Both the position numbers and the translations under genes were made by a program. DNA of 64,000 bases, from NCBI RefSeq assembly GCF_904848625.1, contig NZ_CAJHCP010000004.1:186001-250000 (forward strand). The letters are read 5' to 3'. Origin of the DNA: Paraburkholderia metrosideri. Its GTDB lineage: Bacteria > Pseudomonadota > Gammaproteobacteria > Burkholderiales > Burkholderiaceae. Positions within the stretch are counted from its first letter, which is position 1; every line of letters begins with the position of its first letter. Shown here in pieces: positions 53,131 to 62,596 of the stretch. The notes under the pieces were generated by a model. It was not told the DNA's origin and made no database searches. It was given only the letters and a program-made list of their open reading frames with translations.

Positions 53131-53211
53131 TCGTAGCCGTATGGAACGCGGCCGCCAAAGTCGCTCAATCGTAGTCAGGCGGCGTGGCTGGCAGCGTTTC
53201 CTTCGCGGGAT

Positions 53212-54285
53212 TCACGCAATTCGCAAACCGCGGGCGGGGAGAATTTCTTGAGTCGTCACGAAACGATGCTGCTTGACCGCGTCATGAAAGAGCCGGTAGT
53301 CGCTTTTCTCGAAAGAGTCTGTCCATATCGGTTGGTCGCCGGTGTCGTCGTCATGCTGCAAACCGGTGGCGTTGCACTTCCACGAACCGGGTCCTTTGGC
53401 GACGTAATTGGGAACAGGCTCTTTCAAACCAGGGAGACGCCCTGCCTGGACCCATTCGCAAAACCGCTGTAATCGTATGTTGTCGTCGGGGTCCCGATTG
53501 ATGTCGAGCAAATGGCTGAGTTCCTCTTTCACATTGTCGGGCATGCCCGGTTGCGCGTCGAAATCTTCACGGCCGGCCAGATAACCACGCACCGCGCGAC
53601 AGGCCATGTCGGCCGCCTGCACGAACTCAGGCAAGTTATGTCTTGAGACAAAGTTGTTTCGACCGTCGATGTAATGCCAATTCGCCCACGGCTGGTCGGG
53701 ATAATGCAATGCGGCACCGTGACCGACGGGTAATGCAAGCGTCAGCACATTTTCTTCGATGTGCTCCACCAGATGCCCGGTCGCTGCCTTCAATGCCGCG
53801 AACCAGCCTTTGCGTGTGCAATCCTGAGCCTCCAGCAGATGCACCCGGTTCCACGGACTCTCAATCCCCGCGAATCCCTGATGCGCCCAGGTATCGACAT
53901 ACGTGTGAAGGGTCACGCCCAGTCGATGCAAACCCGTCTCCGTGTTCCGCTGACGAATCGCCCGTCGCACCACTTCGCGCGCAACCTCGCTATCCGGCCG
54001 GCAAACGGCCATTTCCTCCAGCGTGTCGCCTTCTGCCGCCGGCAAGAAATGAAACGGCGTCCAGACGAGCCGGTTCTGATCGTTCTCTGTATTGGAGTAA
54101 TCGAATAACTTGTGCGCAGTGGCAAAGCGCTCAAAGGTTTCACCGCCTTTAAAGCGCAGTATTCCGTGGGTCGTCGCGTCGTCGACGTACTGGCAAGCAT
54201 GCGCAACGGTACAGGCGTCCGCTGGGGTCATTCCACCAACGCGGGCTGCGACATAAACCACACCATAGTGAAAGTCGATATTCAT
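53212..54285 (-). CDS. DUF6765-type protein
   Basis: A 357-residue protein which I assign to DUF6765 from memory. It begins MNIDFHYGVVYVAARVGGMT and has histidine- and aspartate-rich elements such as ACQYVDDATTHGIL and GVTLHTYVDTWAHQGFAGIE. The pattern His...His-T-x-x-D-x-x-A-H-Q recalls zinc-dependent phospholipase C and S1/P1-type metal sites, so a hydrolase is possible. The chosen ATG excludes a 52-residue arginine-rich extension. There is no signal peptide. It stands alone; function unproven. Confidence 0.7.
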   Translation of the reverse strand: MNIDFHYGVVYVAARVGGMTPADACTVAHACQYVDDATTHGILRFKGGETFERFATAHKLFDYSNTENDQNRLVWTPFHFLPAAEGDTLEEMAVCRPDSEVAREVVRRAIRQRNTETGLHRLGVTLHTYVDTWAHQGFAGIESPWNRVHLLEAQDCTRKGWFAALKAATGHLVEHIEENVLTLALPVGHGAALHYPDQPWANWHYIDGRNNFVSRHNLPEFVQAADMACRAVRGYLAGREDFDAQPGMPDNVKEELSHLLDINRDPDDNIRLQRFCEWVQAGRLPGLKEPVPNYVAKGPGSWKCNATGLQHDDDTGDQPIWTDSFEKSDYRLFHDAVKQHRFVTTQEILPARGLRIA

Positions 54286-54523
54286 GGCAGGCGTTCCTGA
54301 CACACGACGAATGACGACGAGCTTCTCGACCCTGCGGCGAGAGCGATCTGGGAGAAAGCTTGAGTAGATAGTAGACGAGCGGGCGCGGCGAGACTTCAAA
54401 AAAACACTGCATTTGCGCTTTGCGGAGAGACGGGGCGGCAACAGGAAAGCCTCAATACCGACATTGACTGCATTGACAGTTGCGTGACAACCCTGAACTT
54501 TTCCGGTTGCCGATAGAGGACGA

Positions 54524-54985
54524 TCAAACGAGATGCGTGATATTCAGGCTGCTATTCCATTGAGTATTCAGGTACTCCAGCGCGATTCGCCGGTGACAAT
54601 GGTGTGGTAAATGTTCACTGCAAAGCAGGCAGCCCGAGCGAAAGAGATCGATATTTAGTTGCCGTTCCACGCCACGTTTTGCAATTAGTTCGAGGTAAGC
54701 CGCCGCGTATTCGTCCCATCCCAGTACTTTGCCCTGGTAACGTTTGAGCAAATCCGGCTCGGGAGTCAGTTCGGGTATTTCCAGATACGCCGCGCCGCAC
54801 AAATTCTCGAGGAAGTAGCGCAGGTCCTGCTTTTTCGCGAAACCCGCAAGCTGCGAGGTGTTATGCAACCTCACGTCCAGAACCGTGCGAATCTGCGCCT
54901 GCTTCAGCGAATCGAAAAAGCGCTGTGCGGTCTTGCCTGTGAAACCGATGGTGGCAACCTGCACGGCATTGTCTTCAAGTTTCAT
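54524..54985 (-). CDS. DUF488 family protein
   Basis: A 153-residue cytosolic protein. It has ATIGFTGKTAQRFFDSLKQA near the start, TVLDVRLHNTSQLAGFAKKQ, and the closing motif LLCSEHLPHHCHRRIALEYL, which is the mark of DUF488 (two Cys plus His-Arg). Function of the family is unknown; a nucleotide or DNA-related role has been suggested. GGAG precedes the ATG. It is separated from the FKBP gene by a strong terminator. Confidence 0.85.
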   Translation of the reverse strand: MKLEDNAVQVATIGFTGKTAQRFFDSLKQAQIRTVLDVRLHNTSQLAGFAKKQDLRYFLENLCGAAYLEIPELTPEPDLLKRYQGKVLGWDEYAAAYLELIAKRGVERQLNIDLFRSGCLLCSEHLPHHCHRRIALEYLNTQWNSSLNITHLV

Positions 54986-55040
54986 TACGAATCTCCGACA
55001 GATTGCGAGCAGTAGCCGTTAAGCAATAAAGCGCGATGAA

Positions 55041-55075
55041 ATAAAAAGCCCCACTGCGGAAATCCGGAGCGGGGC
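55041..55075 (-). terminator. Rho-independent terminator of the FKBP gene
   Basis: Read on the - strand: stem GCCCCGCT with AGTGGGGC (one wobble pair), an inner stem CCGG/CCG around ATTT, and then TTTTTAT. This is a textbook terminator 24 bases after the FKBP stop. Confidence 0.9.
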
Positions 55076-55099
55076 CCAATTCTGGCGCAGTGGCGCGGG

Positions 55100-55504
55100 T
55101 TATTGCTTGACGATGTCGACCAGTTCGACTTCGAAAGTCAGGTCGGTATTCGGCGGAATCGGGCCGACGCCACGCTCACCGTATGCCGTTGCCGACGGGC
55201 ACGTGAGCTTGGCTTTACCGCCCACTTTCATTGTTTGCACGCCTTGGGTCCAGCACGGAATCACGCGATTCAGCGGGAACGTAGCCGGGCCGCCGTGCTT
55301 GGCGGAGCTGTCGAACTCGGTGCCGTTGGGCAGCGTGCCGCGATAATTGACCTTCACGACGTCGGTGGCCGACGGTTGTGCGCCCGTGCCTCGGGTGAGA
55401 TGTTCAACGATGACGCCTGAAGGCAATTTCTCGGTAGTGGGTGCAGCGGCCATTGCCGTCGAAGAGAGAACAGCTGCGGCCAGCAAGGCAACGATAGATT
55501 TCAA
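55100..55504 (-). CDS. exported FKBP-type peptidyl-prolyl isomerase
   Basis: A 134-residue protein. The mature FKBP domain has GVIVEHLTRGTGAQPS, VKVNYRGTLPNGTEFDSS, RVIPCWTQGVQTMKVGGKAK and YGERGVGPIPPNTDLTFEVE, all standard for the small FKBP fold. It should catalyse proline isomerisation in the periplasm, where it helps protein folding. The signal peptide MKSIVALLAAAVLSSTAMA starts with TTG: GGAG lies 7 bases before it, while the longer frame reaches an upstream start with an arginine-rich, non-signal extension. Confidence 0.88.
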   Translation of the reverse strand: MKSIVALLAAAVLSSTAMAAAPTTEKLPSGVIVEHLTRGTGAQPSATDVVKVNYRGTLPNGTEFDSSAKHGGPATFPLNRVIPCWTQGVQTMKVGGKAKLTCPSATAYGERGVGPIPPNTDLTFEVELVDIVKQ

Positions 55505-55633
55505 AGCAAGTCTCCAGTTGGGTGGTGCGTCCCATTGTAACGGATCGTATGTTGCATATTTCCGTCGGACACTACCGGTTGCCCGGATTGACAAAGAGCA
55601 CGGGCGACGAATTGCCAGCGCACTAATAGAGAC

Positions 55634-56491
55634 TCAATCCAGACTCTGTACCGTATAGCCGCCGGGTATCGCGTCGCCATGCGCGTTGTAGTCGGCGAGC
55701 ACGGTTTCCCGTTCGCGGACGTCGGCCAGTAATGCCGGATCGAGTGGCGCAGTAATCACTTCGTCGCGGTCTCGGCTCGCCTGAGCCACTACATCGCCAT
55801 ACGGACTCCAGATCGCACTCGCTCCGCATGTGGCCCAGCCGCCTGTCGTGCCGACGTGATTCGACAGAAGCACGTACTGCGTATTGTCGAAAGCTCGCGC
55901 GGGGAACCAGATGCGCGACTGGTGGAAGCCCGTTTTCATGCTGAAAAGCGCGCTCACCAGATAAGCGTGTGCGCCGTTGACCGCCGCAAGCCGCGCATGT
56001 TCAGGAAAGCCCGAGTCGTAACAGATACCTGCGGCGAGCCGCCATCCGTCGAGCAGCAGCATGTGACCTCGCGTACCCGGCTGATAAATATGCGCCTCGC
56101 TGCTATACAGATACTGCTTGTGATACGGCTCGATCTGTTCGCCGGACCGGTTGAATATCAGCGACGAAATATGCAGACCTGCTGATCCGCGCGTCGCCGC
56201 GCCGACCATTACCGCGATTTCACGTCGGCGGCAAACTTCACGAATTGGCTGCAAACGTGGATCGTTTGCGTCGAATGCGTATTTCGCGGGGTCGCCGGCA
56301 ATCAGATCCGGCTCATAGCCGCTCAGGAATTTTTCGGGAAAAACCACCAGTTTCGCGCCGTGATCGGCGGCCACGCCGGTCAATTCGACCGCTCTGGCGA
56401 TGTTTGCCGCGATATCTCCGGGAACCGGTTGTGCTTGTGCGGCAGCAATTCGCAAAGACGTCTGCGGCAAGGCTATCTGTTTGTGATTCAA
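55634..56491 (-). CDS. carbon-nitrogen hydrolase (nitrilase superfamily)
   Basis: A 285-residue cytosolic amidohydrolase. The catalytic triad is Glu in VVFPEKFLSGYE, Lys in EPYHKQYLYSS and Cys in AAGICYDSGFPEHARL. The fold is the alpha-beta-beta-alpha sandwich of nitrilase-family amidases that cleave amides, nitriles or carbamoyl compounds; substrate unknown. The start is TTG (MNHKQIALP) with CGGAG 7 bases upstream. It faces away from the helicase operon to its right. Confidence 0.88.
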   Translation of the reverse strand: MNHKQIALPQTSLRIAAAQAQPVPGDIAANIARAVELTGVAADHGAKLVVFPEKFLSGYEPDLIAGDPAKYAFDANDPRLQPIREVCRRREIAVMVGAATRGSAGLHISSLIFNRSGEQIEPYHKQYLYSSEAHIYQPGTRGHMLLLDGWRLAAGICYDSGFPEHARLAAVNGAHAYLVSALFSMKTGFHQSRIWFPARAFDNTQYVLLSNHVGTTGGWATCGASAIWSPYGDVVAQASRDRDEVITAPLDPALLADVRERETVLADYNAHGDAIPGGYTVQSLD

Positions 56492-56709
56492 GCCGAACTC
56501 CGTGATAAAAGAACCGTTGCAACGTACGTGAGCAGATTCCGTTGCTTCTTATATAGGCGAGCAAGCCCCGGCATTTAATCACGGACCACGTGTCTCTCGT
56601 AAGTATGACGATACTGTCGTGAACCACCTGTACGGTTTCGCGGTCCACCTGATACGTCCACCGCGCGCTATTCGACCATCCGCGGATCCAATGCGAAAGA
56701 GTACTTTCG
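56492..56709. promoter_or_regulatory. divergent spacer between the nitrilase and helicase genes
   Basis: A 218-base region that must contain promoters for both directions. I see no palindrome or SOS box of the usual CTGT-N8-ACAG kind that would tie the helicase to LexA. Confidence 0.35.
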
Positions 56710-59364
56710 ATGACCGAGCCGGCTGATTCCGACGAGAACCCTGTTCCCGCACCTGCCGTTGCGGCGGAGCGGCGCCGCGCGCCCCGGCCACGGCGGATTC
56801 CGCGCACTCGTGAACAGCAGGCGCGGTTCGATGCACGTGAGCCTGCCTTCGAGCCCCTGCCCTTTTCCATCGACGACACCGCAGCGAGCCAACCATTTGC
56901 GGACAGACTCCAGGCCTGGTTCGATGCGCGCCGCTGGCAGCCGTTTGAGTTTCAACGCGACGTCTGGCGAGAAATCGCGCGTGGCGCGAGCGGTTTGCTT
57001 CACGCGACCACGGGCGCAGGCAAAACATGGGCGGTGTGGTTTGGCGCACTCGCCGCGTTCGCCGATTCCACCAACGAACCAACCTCGGCCCGAAGCCGCG
57101 CGCCACGCGCGCAGCCCGAACCGCTTACCGTGCTATGGATCACGCCGATGCGGGCACTCGCCGCCGATACCGCTCGCGCATTGCAAAGCTCGGCGGCAGA
57201 ACTGGCTGTACCGTGGAGTGTCGGACTGCGGACCGGTGACACGTCATCAGCGGAGCGCGCGAGACAGAACCGGCGCATGCCCTCCGCTCTTGTCACGACG
57301 CCTGAGAGCCTGACGCTCATTCTCACGCGGCCCGACGCGCGTGAAGTACTGTCGCATGTACGGTTAGTAATTGTCGACGAATGGCATGAATTGCTCGGCA
57401 ATAAGCGCGGCACGCAAACGCAACTCGCGCTCGCGCGTCTCGTGAACTGGCGGCCTGAATTGCAGGTGTGGGGATTGTCCGCAACGCTTGGCAATCTCGC
57501 GTTCGCCGCCGACGTATTACTGGCGCCTGTCAGCACACCGCGCGTCAACGTGCACGGGATGCTGCCTAAAGCGCTGATCGTCGACACGCTGATTCCCGAC
57601 ACCATCGAGCGATTTCCGTGGGGCGGTCATATGGGCATGCGCCAGGTCAGCGCGGTGGCCGATGCGATCGGCGAGGCGCAAACATCGCTCGTATTTACCA
57701 ATACCCGCTCGCAATGCGAGGTCTGGTATCAGGCGCTACTCGAAGCGCATCCTGAATGGGCTGGACTGATTGCGTTGCACCATGGTTCGCTCGATCAGGA
57801 AGTGCGCGACTGGGTCGAGCGCGGTCTCAAGAGCGGGTTGCTGAAAGGGGTGGTATGTACTTCGAGCCTTGATCTCGGCGTCGATTTCCTGCCTGTGGAA
57901 CGCGTGTTTCAGATCGGTTCGCCGAAAGGTGTCGCGCGGCTGATGCAACGTGCGGGGCGCTCGGGACATGCGCCAGGGCGTCCGTCACGCATAACTATTG
58001 TGCCGACCCATGCGCTCGAACTGGTCGAGGCCGCCGCCGCTCGCGAAGCGGTCGAGCAGCGTCAGATAGAAGGACGCGATACGCCGGAAAAGCCTTTCGA
58101 CGTTCTGGTGCAACATCTCGTCACGGTCGCGATTGGCGGCGGCTTCGATGCGAAAGAGCTGTGTCGCGAAATCCGTCGCACTTATGCGTACCGGAATCTG
58201 ACGCAGGAAGAGTTCGACTGGGCGCTGGGTTTTGTCGAAGGTGGAGGCACCGCATTACGCGCGTATCCCGACTACCACCGCGTGATGCGCGAAAACGATG
58301 GACTGTACCGCGTTCCGCGCGAAGATCTGGTGCGGCGACATCGCAACAACATCGGCACGATCGTCGCGAACGGCACGTTGAACGTCGCGTATCTTTCGGG
58401 TGGACGAATTGGTGCGATCGAGGAATCGTTTATTTCGCGGCTTAAACCCGGCGATATCTTCACTTTCGGCGGACGCGCACTCGAATTGATCCGTGTGCAG
58501 GATATGACCGCCTGGGTACGGCGCGCCACGTCATCGCGTGGCGCCATGCCGCAATGGGCCGGCAGCCGCATGCCGTTGTCGTCCGAACTCGCCGACGCCA
58601 CACTGATGATGCTCGCACGCGCCGCCAACGGTATCTACGACGAACCGGAGATGCGTGCGGTGCAACCGCTGCTTGAATTGCAGAGGAAATGGTCCGCCTT
58701 GCCGGAGCCAGGATTGTTGGTGATAGAGCTGCTGAAGTCGCGCGAAGGGCATCATTTCTTTTGCTACCCGTTCGCGGGACGCACCGCGCATATCGGTTTG
58801 GGAGCATTGCTCGCGTGGCGGGTCGCGCGCGAAAAGCCAGGTACTTTTTCCATTTCGATGAATGACTATGGCTTTGAGCTGTTGTCCGCCCAACCATTCG
58901 ATTGGGCCGGGCAACTGGAAAGCGGCCTTCTCGGACTCGATGAACTGGATCACGATATTCTCGCGAGCCTCAATTCTTCCGAACTTTCAATGCGACGCTT
59001 TCGCGAAATTGCGCGGGTTTCGGGGCTCGTATTTCAGGGGCATCCCGGGCAACAGAAAAGCGCCCGGCAATTGCAGGCGTCGAGTGGTCTTTTCTATGAG
59101 ATCTTCCGCCATCACGATAGCGATAACCTGCTGCTCAATCAGGCCGATACGGAAGTACTGCTTCAGGAGCTCGATGTACAGCGCATTCGCATTGCGCTTG
59201 AGCGAATGAACGCGAGCCGCGTAGTGGTGATGCGACCGAAAAAACCAACACCGTTTGCGTTTCCGCTGATCGTCGGACGTCTGCGCGAGAAAGTGAGTAC
59301 CGAGAAACTCGCGGACCGTGTCGAGCGGATGCTGGCCGAACTGGAGAAGGCGGCCCGCGTATGA
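56710..59364 (+). CDS. ligase-associated DEXH-box DNA helicase (Lhr-like)
   Basis: An 884-residue superfamily-2 helicase. Motifs: Walker A TTGAGKT at 100-106, motif II DEWH at 223-226, motif III LSATLGN, motif [14 protein letters not shown] and motif [14 protein letters not shown] Lhr-type C-terminal region follows with [18 protein letters not shown]. The first 60 residues are a charged, disordered extension. In other bacteria such helicases are encoded with an ATP-dependent DNA ligase, an MBL-fold exonuclease and the PdeM phosphoesterase as a DNA-repair set. Here only PdeM follows, with a 4-base overlap. Confidence 0.9.
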   Translation: MTEPADSDENPVPAPAVAAERRRAPRPRRIPRTREQQARFDAREPAFEPLPFSIDDTAASQPFADRLQAWFDARRWQPFEFQRDVWREIARGASGLLHATTGAGKTWAVWFGALAAFADSTNEPTSARSRAPRAQPEPLTVLWITPMRALAADTARALQSSAAELAVPWSVGLRTGDTSSAERARQNRRMPSALVTTPESLTLILTRPDAREVLSHVRLVIVDEWHELLGNKRGTQTQLALARLVNWRPELQVWGLSATLGNLAFAADVLLAPVSTPRVNVHGMLPKALIVDTLIPDTIERFPWGGHMGMRQVSAVADAIGEAQTSLVFTNTRSQCEVWYQALLEAHPEWAGLIALHHGSLDQEVRDWVERGLKSGLLKGVVCTSSLDLGVDFLPVERVFQIGSPKGVARLMQRAGRSGHAPGRPSRITIVPTHALELVEAAAAREAVEQRQIEGRDTPEKPFDVLVQHLVTVAIGGGFDAKELCREIRRTYAYRNLTQEEFDWALGFVEGGGTALRAYPDYHRVMRENDGLYRVPREDLVRRHRNNIGTIVANGTLNVAYLSGGRIGAIEESFISRLKPGDIFTFGGRALELIRVQDMTAWVRRATSSRGAMPQWAGSRMPLSSELADATLMMLARAANGIYDEPEMRAVQPLLELQRKWSALPEPGLLVIELLKSREGHHFFCYPFAGRTAHIGLGALLAWRVAREKPGTFSISMNDYGFELLSAQPFDWAGQLESGLLGLDELDHDILASLNSSELSMRRFREIARVSGLVFQGHPGQQKSARQLQASSGLFYEIFRHHDSDNLLLNQADTEVLLQELDVQRIRIALERMNASRVVVMRPKKPTPFAFPLIVGRLREKVSTEKLADRVERMLAELEKAARV

Positions 59365-60020
59365 AGCCGGCATCGTTAGCGATCGAGATTGCTGGGCATC
59401 CGCTTGTGCTTTCCAGTTTGCGTGCGTGTTTTGATCCCGTGCAGCGCTGCCTATTTGTCGCCGATGCGCATTTTGGCAAGGACGCCGTGTTCCGTGCGCG
59501 CGGCATTCCGGTGCCGATTGGATCGACGGCAGATAACCTGATGCGCCTCGATATTCTGATCGCCGGGTTTGAACCGGTAGTGCTCGTGTTTTTAGGTGAT
59601 CTGCTGCATGCACGCGAGTCTCATGCAGCGGAGACGCTCGATGCGTTGCATGACTGGCGCGCGAGGCATGCGGATTTGCGTCTGGTGCTGGTGGAAGGCA
59701 ACCATGACCGGCACGCAGGGGCGCTCCCCGATACGTTGGGTATCGAGTACGTCAAGGAGCCCTGGCGGATGGGACCGTGGGCGTTGTGCCATCACCCGCA
59801 GCGGGTCAACGGCGCGTACGCGCTTGCGGGTCACTTGCATCCGGTTTATCGGATTGCGACGCGGACCGATTCCGTGCGTGTGCCCTGTTTCCGGTTTGGC
59901 ACTGACTGCGGGGTGCTGCCGGCGTTTGGAAGTTTCACCGGTGGCTCACGTGACGAAGGACGTGTCGCTGGGGAGAAGGTTTTTCTGGTTGTGCAGGAGC
60001 GGGTGATCGGGTTGAGATGA
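59361..60020 (+). CDS. pdeM: ligase-associated DNA damage response phosphoesterase (PdeM)
   Basis: A 219-residue calcineurin-like metallophosphoesterase. Metal-binding motifs are VADAHFGKD (Asp-x-His), [21 protein letters not shown] and LCHHPQRV, with GHLHPVYRI completing the site. It probably cleaves DNA ends or a nucleotide intermediate in repair. The ATG overlaps the helicase TGA (ATGA), so the two are coupled. It is closed off by a strong bidirectional terminator. Confidence 0.9.
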   Translation: MKPASLAIEIAGHPLVLSSLRACFDPVQRCLFVADAHFGKDAVFRARGIPVPIGSTADNLMRLDILIAGFEPVVLVFLGDLLHARESHAAETLDALHDWRARHADLRLVLVEGNHDRHAGALPDTLGIEYVKEPWRMGPWALCHHPQRVNGAYALAGHLHPVYRIATRTDSVRVPCFRFGTDCGVLPAFGSFTGGSRDEGRVAGEKVFLVVQERVIGLR

Positions 60021-60034
60021 GGCGAGCGGGGTGA

Positions 60035-60074
60035 AAAAAACCGCGGACGGGTGGGCACCTGTCCGCGGTTTTTT
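60035..60074. terminator. bidirectional Rho-independent terminator
   Basis: A 14-bp stem (AAAAAACCGCGGAC with its complement) and a 12-base loop. A-run and T-run flank both sides, so it can end the pdeM transcript from the left and that of the glycine-rich gene from the right. Confidence 0.9.
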
Positions 60075-60107
60075 GGTTTTGGTTTGGGTTTGGGTTTGGG
60101 TTTGGCG
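60075..60107 (+). repeat. telomere-like TTTGGG tandem repeat
   Basis: The sequence runs GGTTTT, then four units of GGTTTG-type with TTTGGG as the period, directly after the terminator. It is a G-rich run on the + strand of a kind that can form G-quadruplexes. It lies outside the coding part of the glycine-rich gene. Confidence 0.7.
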
Positions 60108-60157
60108 AGGAGGCTCGCCGGGTTGGCTGCCTCCTCGCACGTGGCAATGTTGCGCTG

Positions 60158-62596
60158 TTAGCGGCTTCCCCCGCCGCCATGGCCACCGCCGTAACCGCCA
60201 CCGTGGCCGCCGCCGAAGCCACCGAAGCCACCGCCAGCGCCTCGGCCTTGGCCACCACCGGCGCCGTTGCCGTTGCTGCCGCCATGGCCTTCGCCGCCGT
60301 GGCCTTCGCCGCCGTGGCCGTTGCCGCCGTTGCCGTTGCCGTTGCCATTGCCATTGCCGCCAGCGTTGCCGCCGCCGTTGGAGCTGCCTCCGCCGTGGCC
60401 TTCGCCGCCGTGACCGCTACCGCCGTTGCCGTTGCCATTGCCGCCAGCGTTGCCGCCGCCGTTGGAGTTGCCTCCGCCGTGGCCTTCGCCGCCGTGACCG
60501 CTGCCACCGTTGCCGTTGCCGCCAGCGTTGCCGCCGCCGTTGGAACTGCCTCCGCCATGGCCTTCGCCGCCGTGGCCGCTACCACCGTTGCCGTTGCCAC
60601 CAGCGTTGCCGCCGCCGTTGGAGCCGCCTCCGCCATGGCCTTCGCCGCCGTGGCCGCTGCCGCCGTTGCCGTTGCCGTTGCCGTTGCCACCAGCGTTGCC
60701 GCCGCCGTTGGAACTGCCTCGGCCATGGCCTTCGCCGCCGTGGCCGCTACCACCGTTGCCGTTGCCACCAGCATTGCCGCCGCCGTTGGAGCTGCCTCCG
60801 CCATGGCCTTCGCCGCCGTGGCCGCTGCCGCCGTTGCCGTTGCCGTTGCCGTTGCCACCAGCGTTGCCGCCGCCGTTGGAGTCGCCTCCGCCATGGCCTT
60901 CGCCGCCGTGGCCGCTACCACCGTTGCCGTTGCCACCAGCATTGCCGCCGCCGTTGGAGTCGCCTCCGCCATGGCCTTCGCCGCCGTGGCCGCTACCACC
61001 GTTGCCGTTGCCACCAGCATTGCCGCCGCCGTTGGAGTCGCCTCCGCCGTGACCTTCACCGCCGTGGCCGCTACCACCGTTGCCGTTGCCTTCGCCATGG
61101 CCTTCACCGCCGTGACCTTTGCCGCCACTGCTTGAGCCACTGCCGCCGTGCCCACTATCGCCGTGGCCGCTATCACCGTGGCCGCCGTCGCCGTGACCAC
61201 TATCACCATGGCCGCCGTCGCCGTGACCACTATCACCATGGCCGCCGTCGCCATGACCGCCATCACCGGGACCGCTATCGCCATGACCACCGTCGCCGTG
61301 GCCACCATCACCATGGCCGCTATCGCCATGGCCACCATCACCGTGGCCGCCATCACCGTGACTACCATCACCATGGCCGCCGTCGCCGTGGCCACCATCA
61401 CCATGGCCACCATCACCATGGCCACCATCGCCATGACCGCCATCACCGTGGCCACCATCACCATGGCCGCCGTCTCCATGGCCACCATCACCGTGGCCAC
61501 CATCGCCGTGACCGCCATCACCGTGGCCACCATCACCATGGCCGCCGTCGCCGTGGCCGCCATCACCGTGACCGCCGTCTCCATGGCCGCCATCACCATG
61601 GCCGCCGTCGCCGTGGCCACCATCACCATGGCCGCCGTCGCCGTGGCCACCATCACCATGGCCGCCGTCGCCGTGGCCGCCATCACCGTGACCGCCGTCT
61701 CCATGGCCGCCGTCTCCATGGCCGCCATCACCATGGCCGCCGTCTCCATGGCCGCCGTCGCCGTGGCCACCATCACCGTGACCGCCGTCGCCGTGGCCGC
61801 CGTCTCCATGACCACCATCACCATGGCCGCCATCGCCATGACCGCCATCACCGTGGCCACCATCGCCATGGCCACCGTGACCATGCCCATGACCGTGACC
61901 ATGCCCATGGCCGCCATCACCACTACCACTCCCACCATCACCACCATCCCCACTACCACCATCACCGCTACCGCCATCACCAGTACCGGTTCCGCCGGTA
62001 CCCGTTCCACCGGTTCCACCACCATCACCACCGTTTCCGCCGCTTCCGGCGCCACCGCTGCCAGTCCCGCCACTGCCTGTTCCACCGCTGCCAGCCCCGC
62101 CACTGCCAGTCCCACCACTGCCAGCCCCACCGCTGCCAGTCCCACCACTTCCCGTCCCGCCACTGCCAGCCCCACCACTACCCGTCCCCGTCCCACCCTT
62201 CCCGCTATTCCCCGTGCTTCCAGACCCAAGTCCCGTCGAGCCCGAGCCGGAACCCGAGCCGCCACTCCCCCCACTCGCACCGCTTCCGCCGTTATCTCCT
62301 GAACCGCCTTGCGATCCGCTGAACGCACTCGTTCCCACCCCCGTCGCCGCAGCAATACCAATGTTGTTCGGCGCGAGAATTCCACCGTTGTCCAGTTTGC
62401 AACCGAGCGTATCGAACGGCCCGCAATCAATCGACGATGCCTGTGCAACCATTAGTCTGGAAGAACCCGTCGACGGCACGGCAGGTTTCGCCGGGTTCGT
62501 CTGAGCACCCGCAATCGCCGCGTAAAGACTCACAGCAACCGCTAACACAGCCCGCCGGGTTCCCAAAACCCGCGCGTCCCCGTTTTGCTTTTTCAT
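60158..62596 (-). CDS. very large exported Gly/His/Asp-rich tandem-repeat protein
   Basis: About 812 residues. The signal region is VLAVAVSLYAAIAGAQ, with a conventional N-terminus and GGAG before the ATG. A short unique part (SSIDCGPFDTLGCKLDNGGI) contains two Cys. Then come GSGGTGSGGAG-type pentapeptides, about 48 copies of a GHGDG unit, and blocks of 26 to 28 residues such as GGEGHGGGDSNGGGNAGG. The C-terminus is GHGGGYGGGHGGGGSR without an anchor. His and Asp in regular spacing suggest metal binding at the cell surface; adhesion or matrix roles are also possible. The other phases that stay open across the region are by-products of the repeats. Confidence 0.75.
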   Translation of the reverse strand: MKKQNGDARVLGTRRAVLAVAVSLYAAIAGAQTNPAKPAVPSTGSSRLMVAQASSIDCGPFDTLGCKLDNGGILAPNNIGIAAATGVGTSAFSGSQGGSGDNGGSGASGGSGGSGSGSGSTGLGSGSTGNSGKGGTGTGSGGAGSGGTGSGGTGSGGAGSGGTGSGGAGSGGTGSGGTGSGGAGSGGNGGDGGGTGGTGTGGTGTGDGGSGDGGSGDGGDGGSGSGDGGHGHGHGHGHGHGGHGDGGHGDGGHGDGGHGDGGHGDGGHGDGGHGDGGHGDGGHGDGGHGDGGHGDGGHGDGGHGDGGHGDGGHGDGGHGDGGHGDGGHGDGGHGDGGHGDGGHGDGGHGDGGHGDGGHGDGGHGDGGHGDGGHGDGGHGDGGHGDGGHGDGGHGDGGHGDGGHGDGGHGDGSHGDGGHGDGGHGDSGHGDGGHGDGGHGDSGPGDGGHGDGGHGDSGHGDGGHGDSGHGDGGHGDSGHGDSGHGGSGSSSGGKGHGGEGHGEGNGNGGSGHGGEGHGGGDSNGGGNAGGNGNGGSGHGGEGHGGGDSNGGGNAGGNGNGGSGHGGEGHGGGDSNGGGNAGGNGNGNGNGGSGHGGEGHGGGSSNGGGNAGGNGNGGSGHGGEGHGRGSSNGGGNAGGNGNGNGNGGSGHGGEGHGGGGSNGGGNAGGNGNGGSGHGGEGHGGGSSNGGGNAGGNGNGGSGHGGEGHGGGNSNGGGNAGGNGNGNGGSGHGGEGHGGGSSNGGGNAGGNGNGNGNGNGGNGHGGEGHGGEGHGGSNGNGAGGGQGRGAGGGFGGFGGGHGGGYGGGHGGGGSR
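60290..61130 (-). repeat. 78- to 84-bp tandem repeats in the glycine-rich gene
   Basis: Roughly ten units encoding 26 or 28 residues around NGGGNAGGNGNGGSGHGGEG. Units differ by the presence of an extra NGN step and by Asp, Ser, Asn or Gly in a few positions. Confidence 0.8.
61150..61875 (-). repeat. 15-bp tandem repeat array encoding GHGDG units
   Basis: About 48 head-to-tail copies of a 15-bp unit similar to CCGTCGCCGTGGCCA on the + strand. They differ mainly at third positions, so the peptide is far more uniform than the DNA. This speaks for selection on the protein. Confidence 0.85.

Noticed and set aside
61150-61875. CRISPR-like array
   Set aside because: The repeat unit is 15 bp with no spacers and lies inside a coding frame; no cas genes are present.
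59935-62448. Long alternative frames on both strands through the glycine-rich repeats, including an Ala/Met/Val-rich 837-codon one
   Set aside because: Repeats with 15-bp period keep several frames open. Only the frame with the signal peptide and GGAG start gives a plausible protein.
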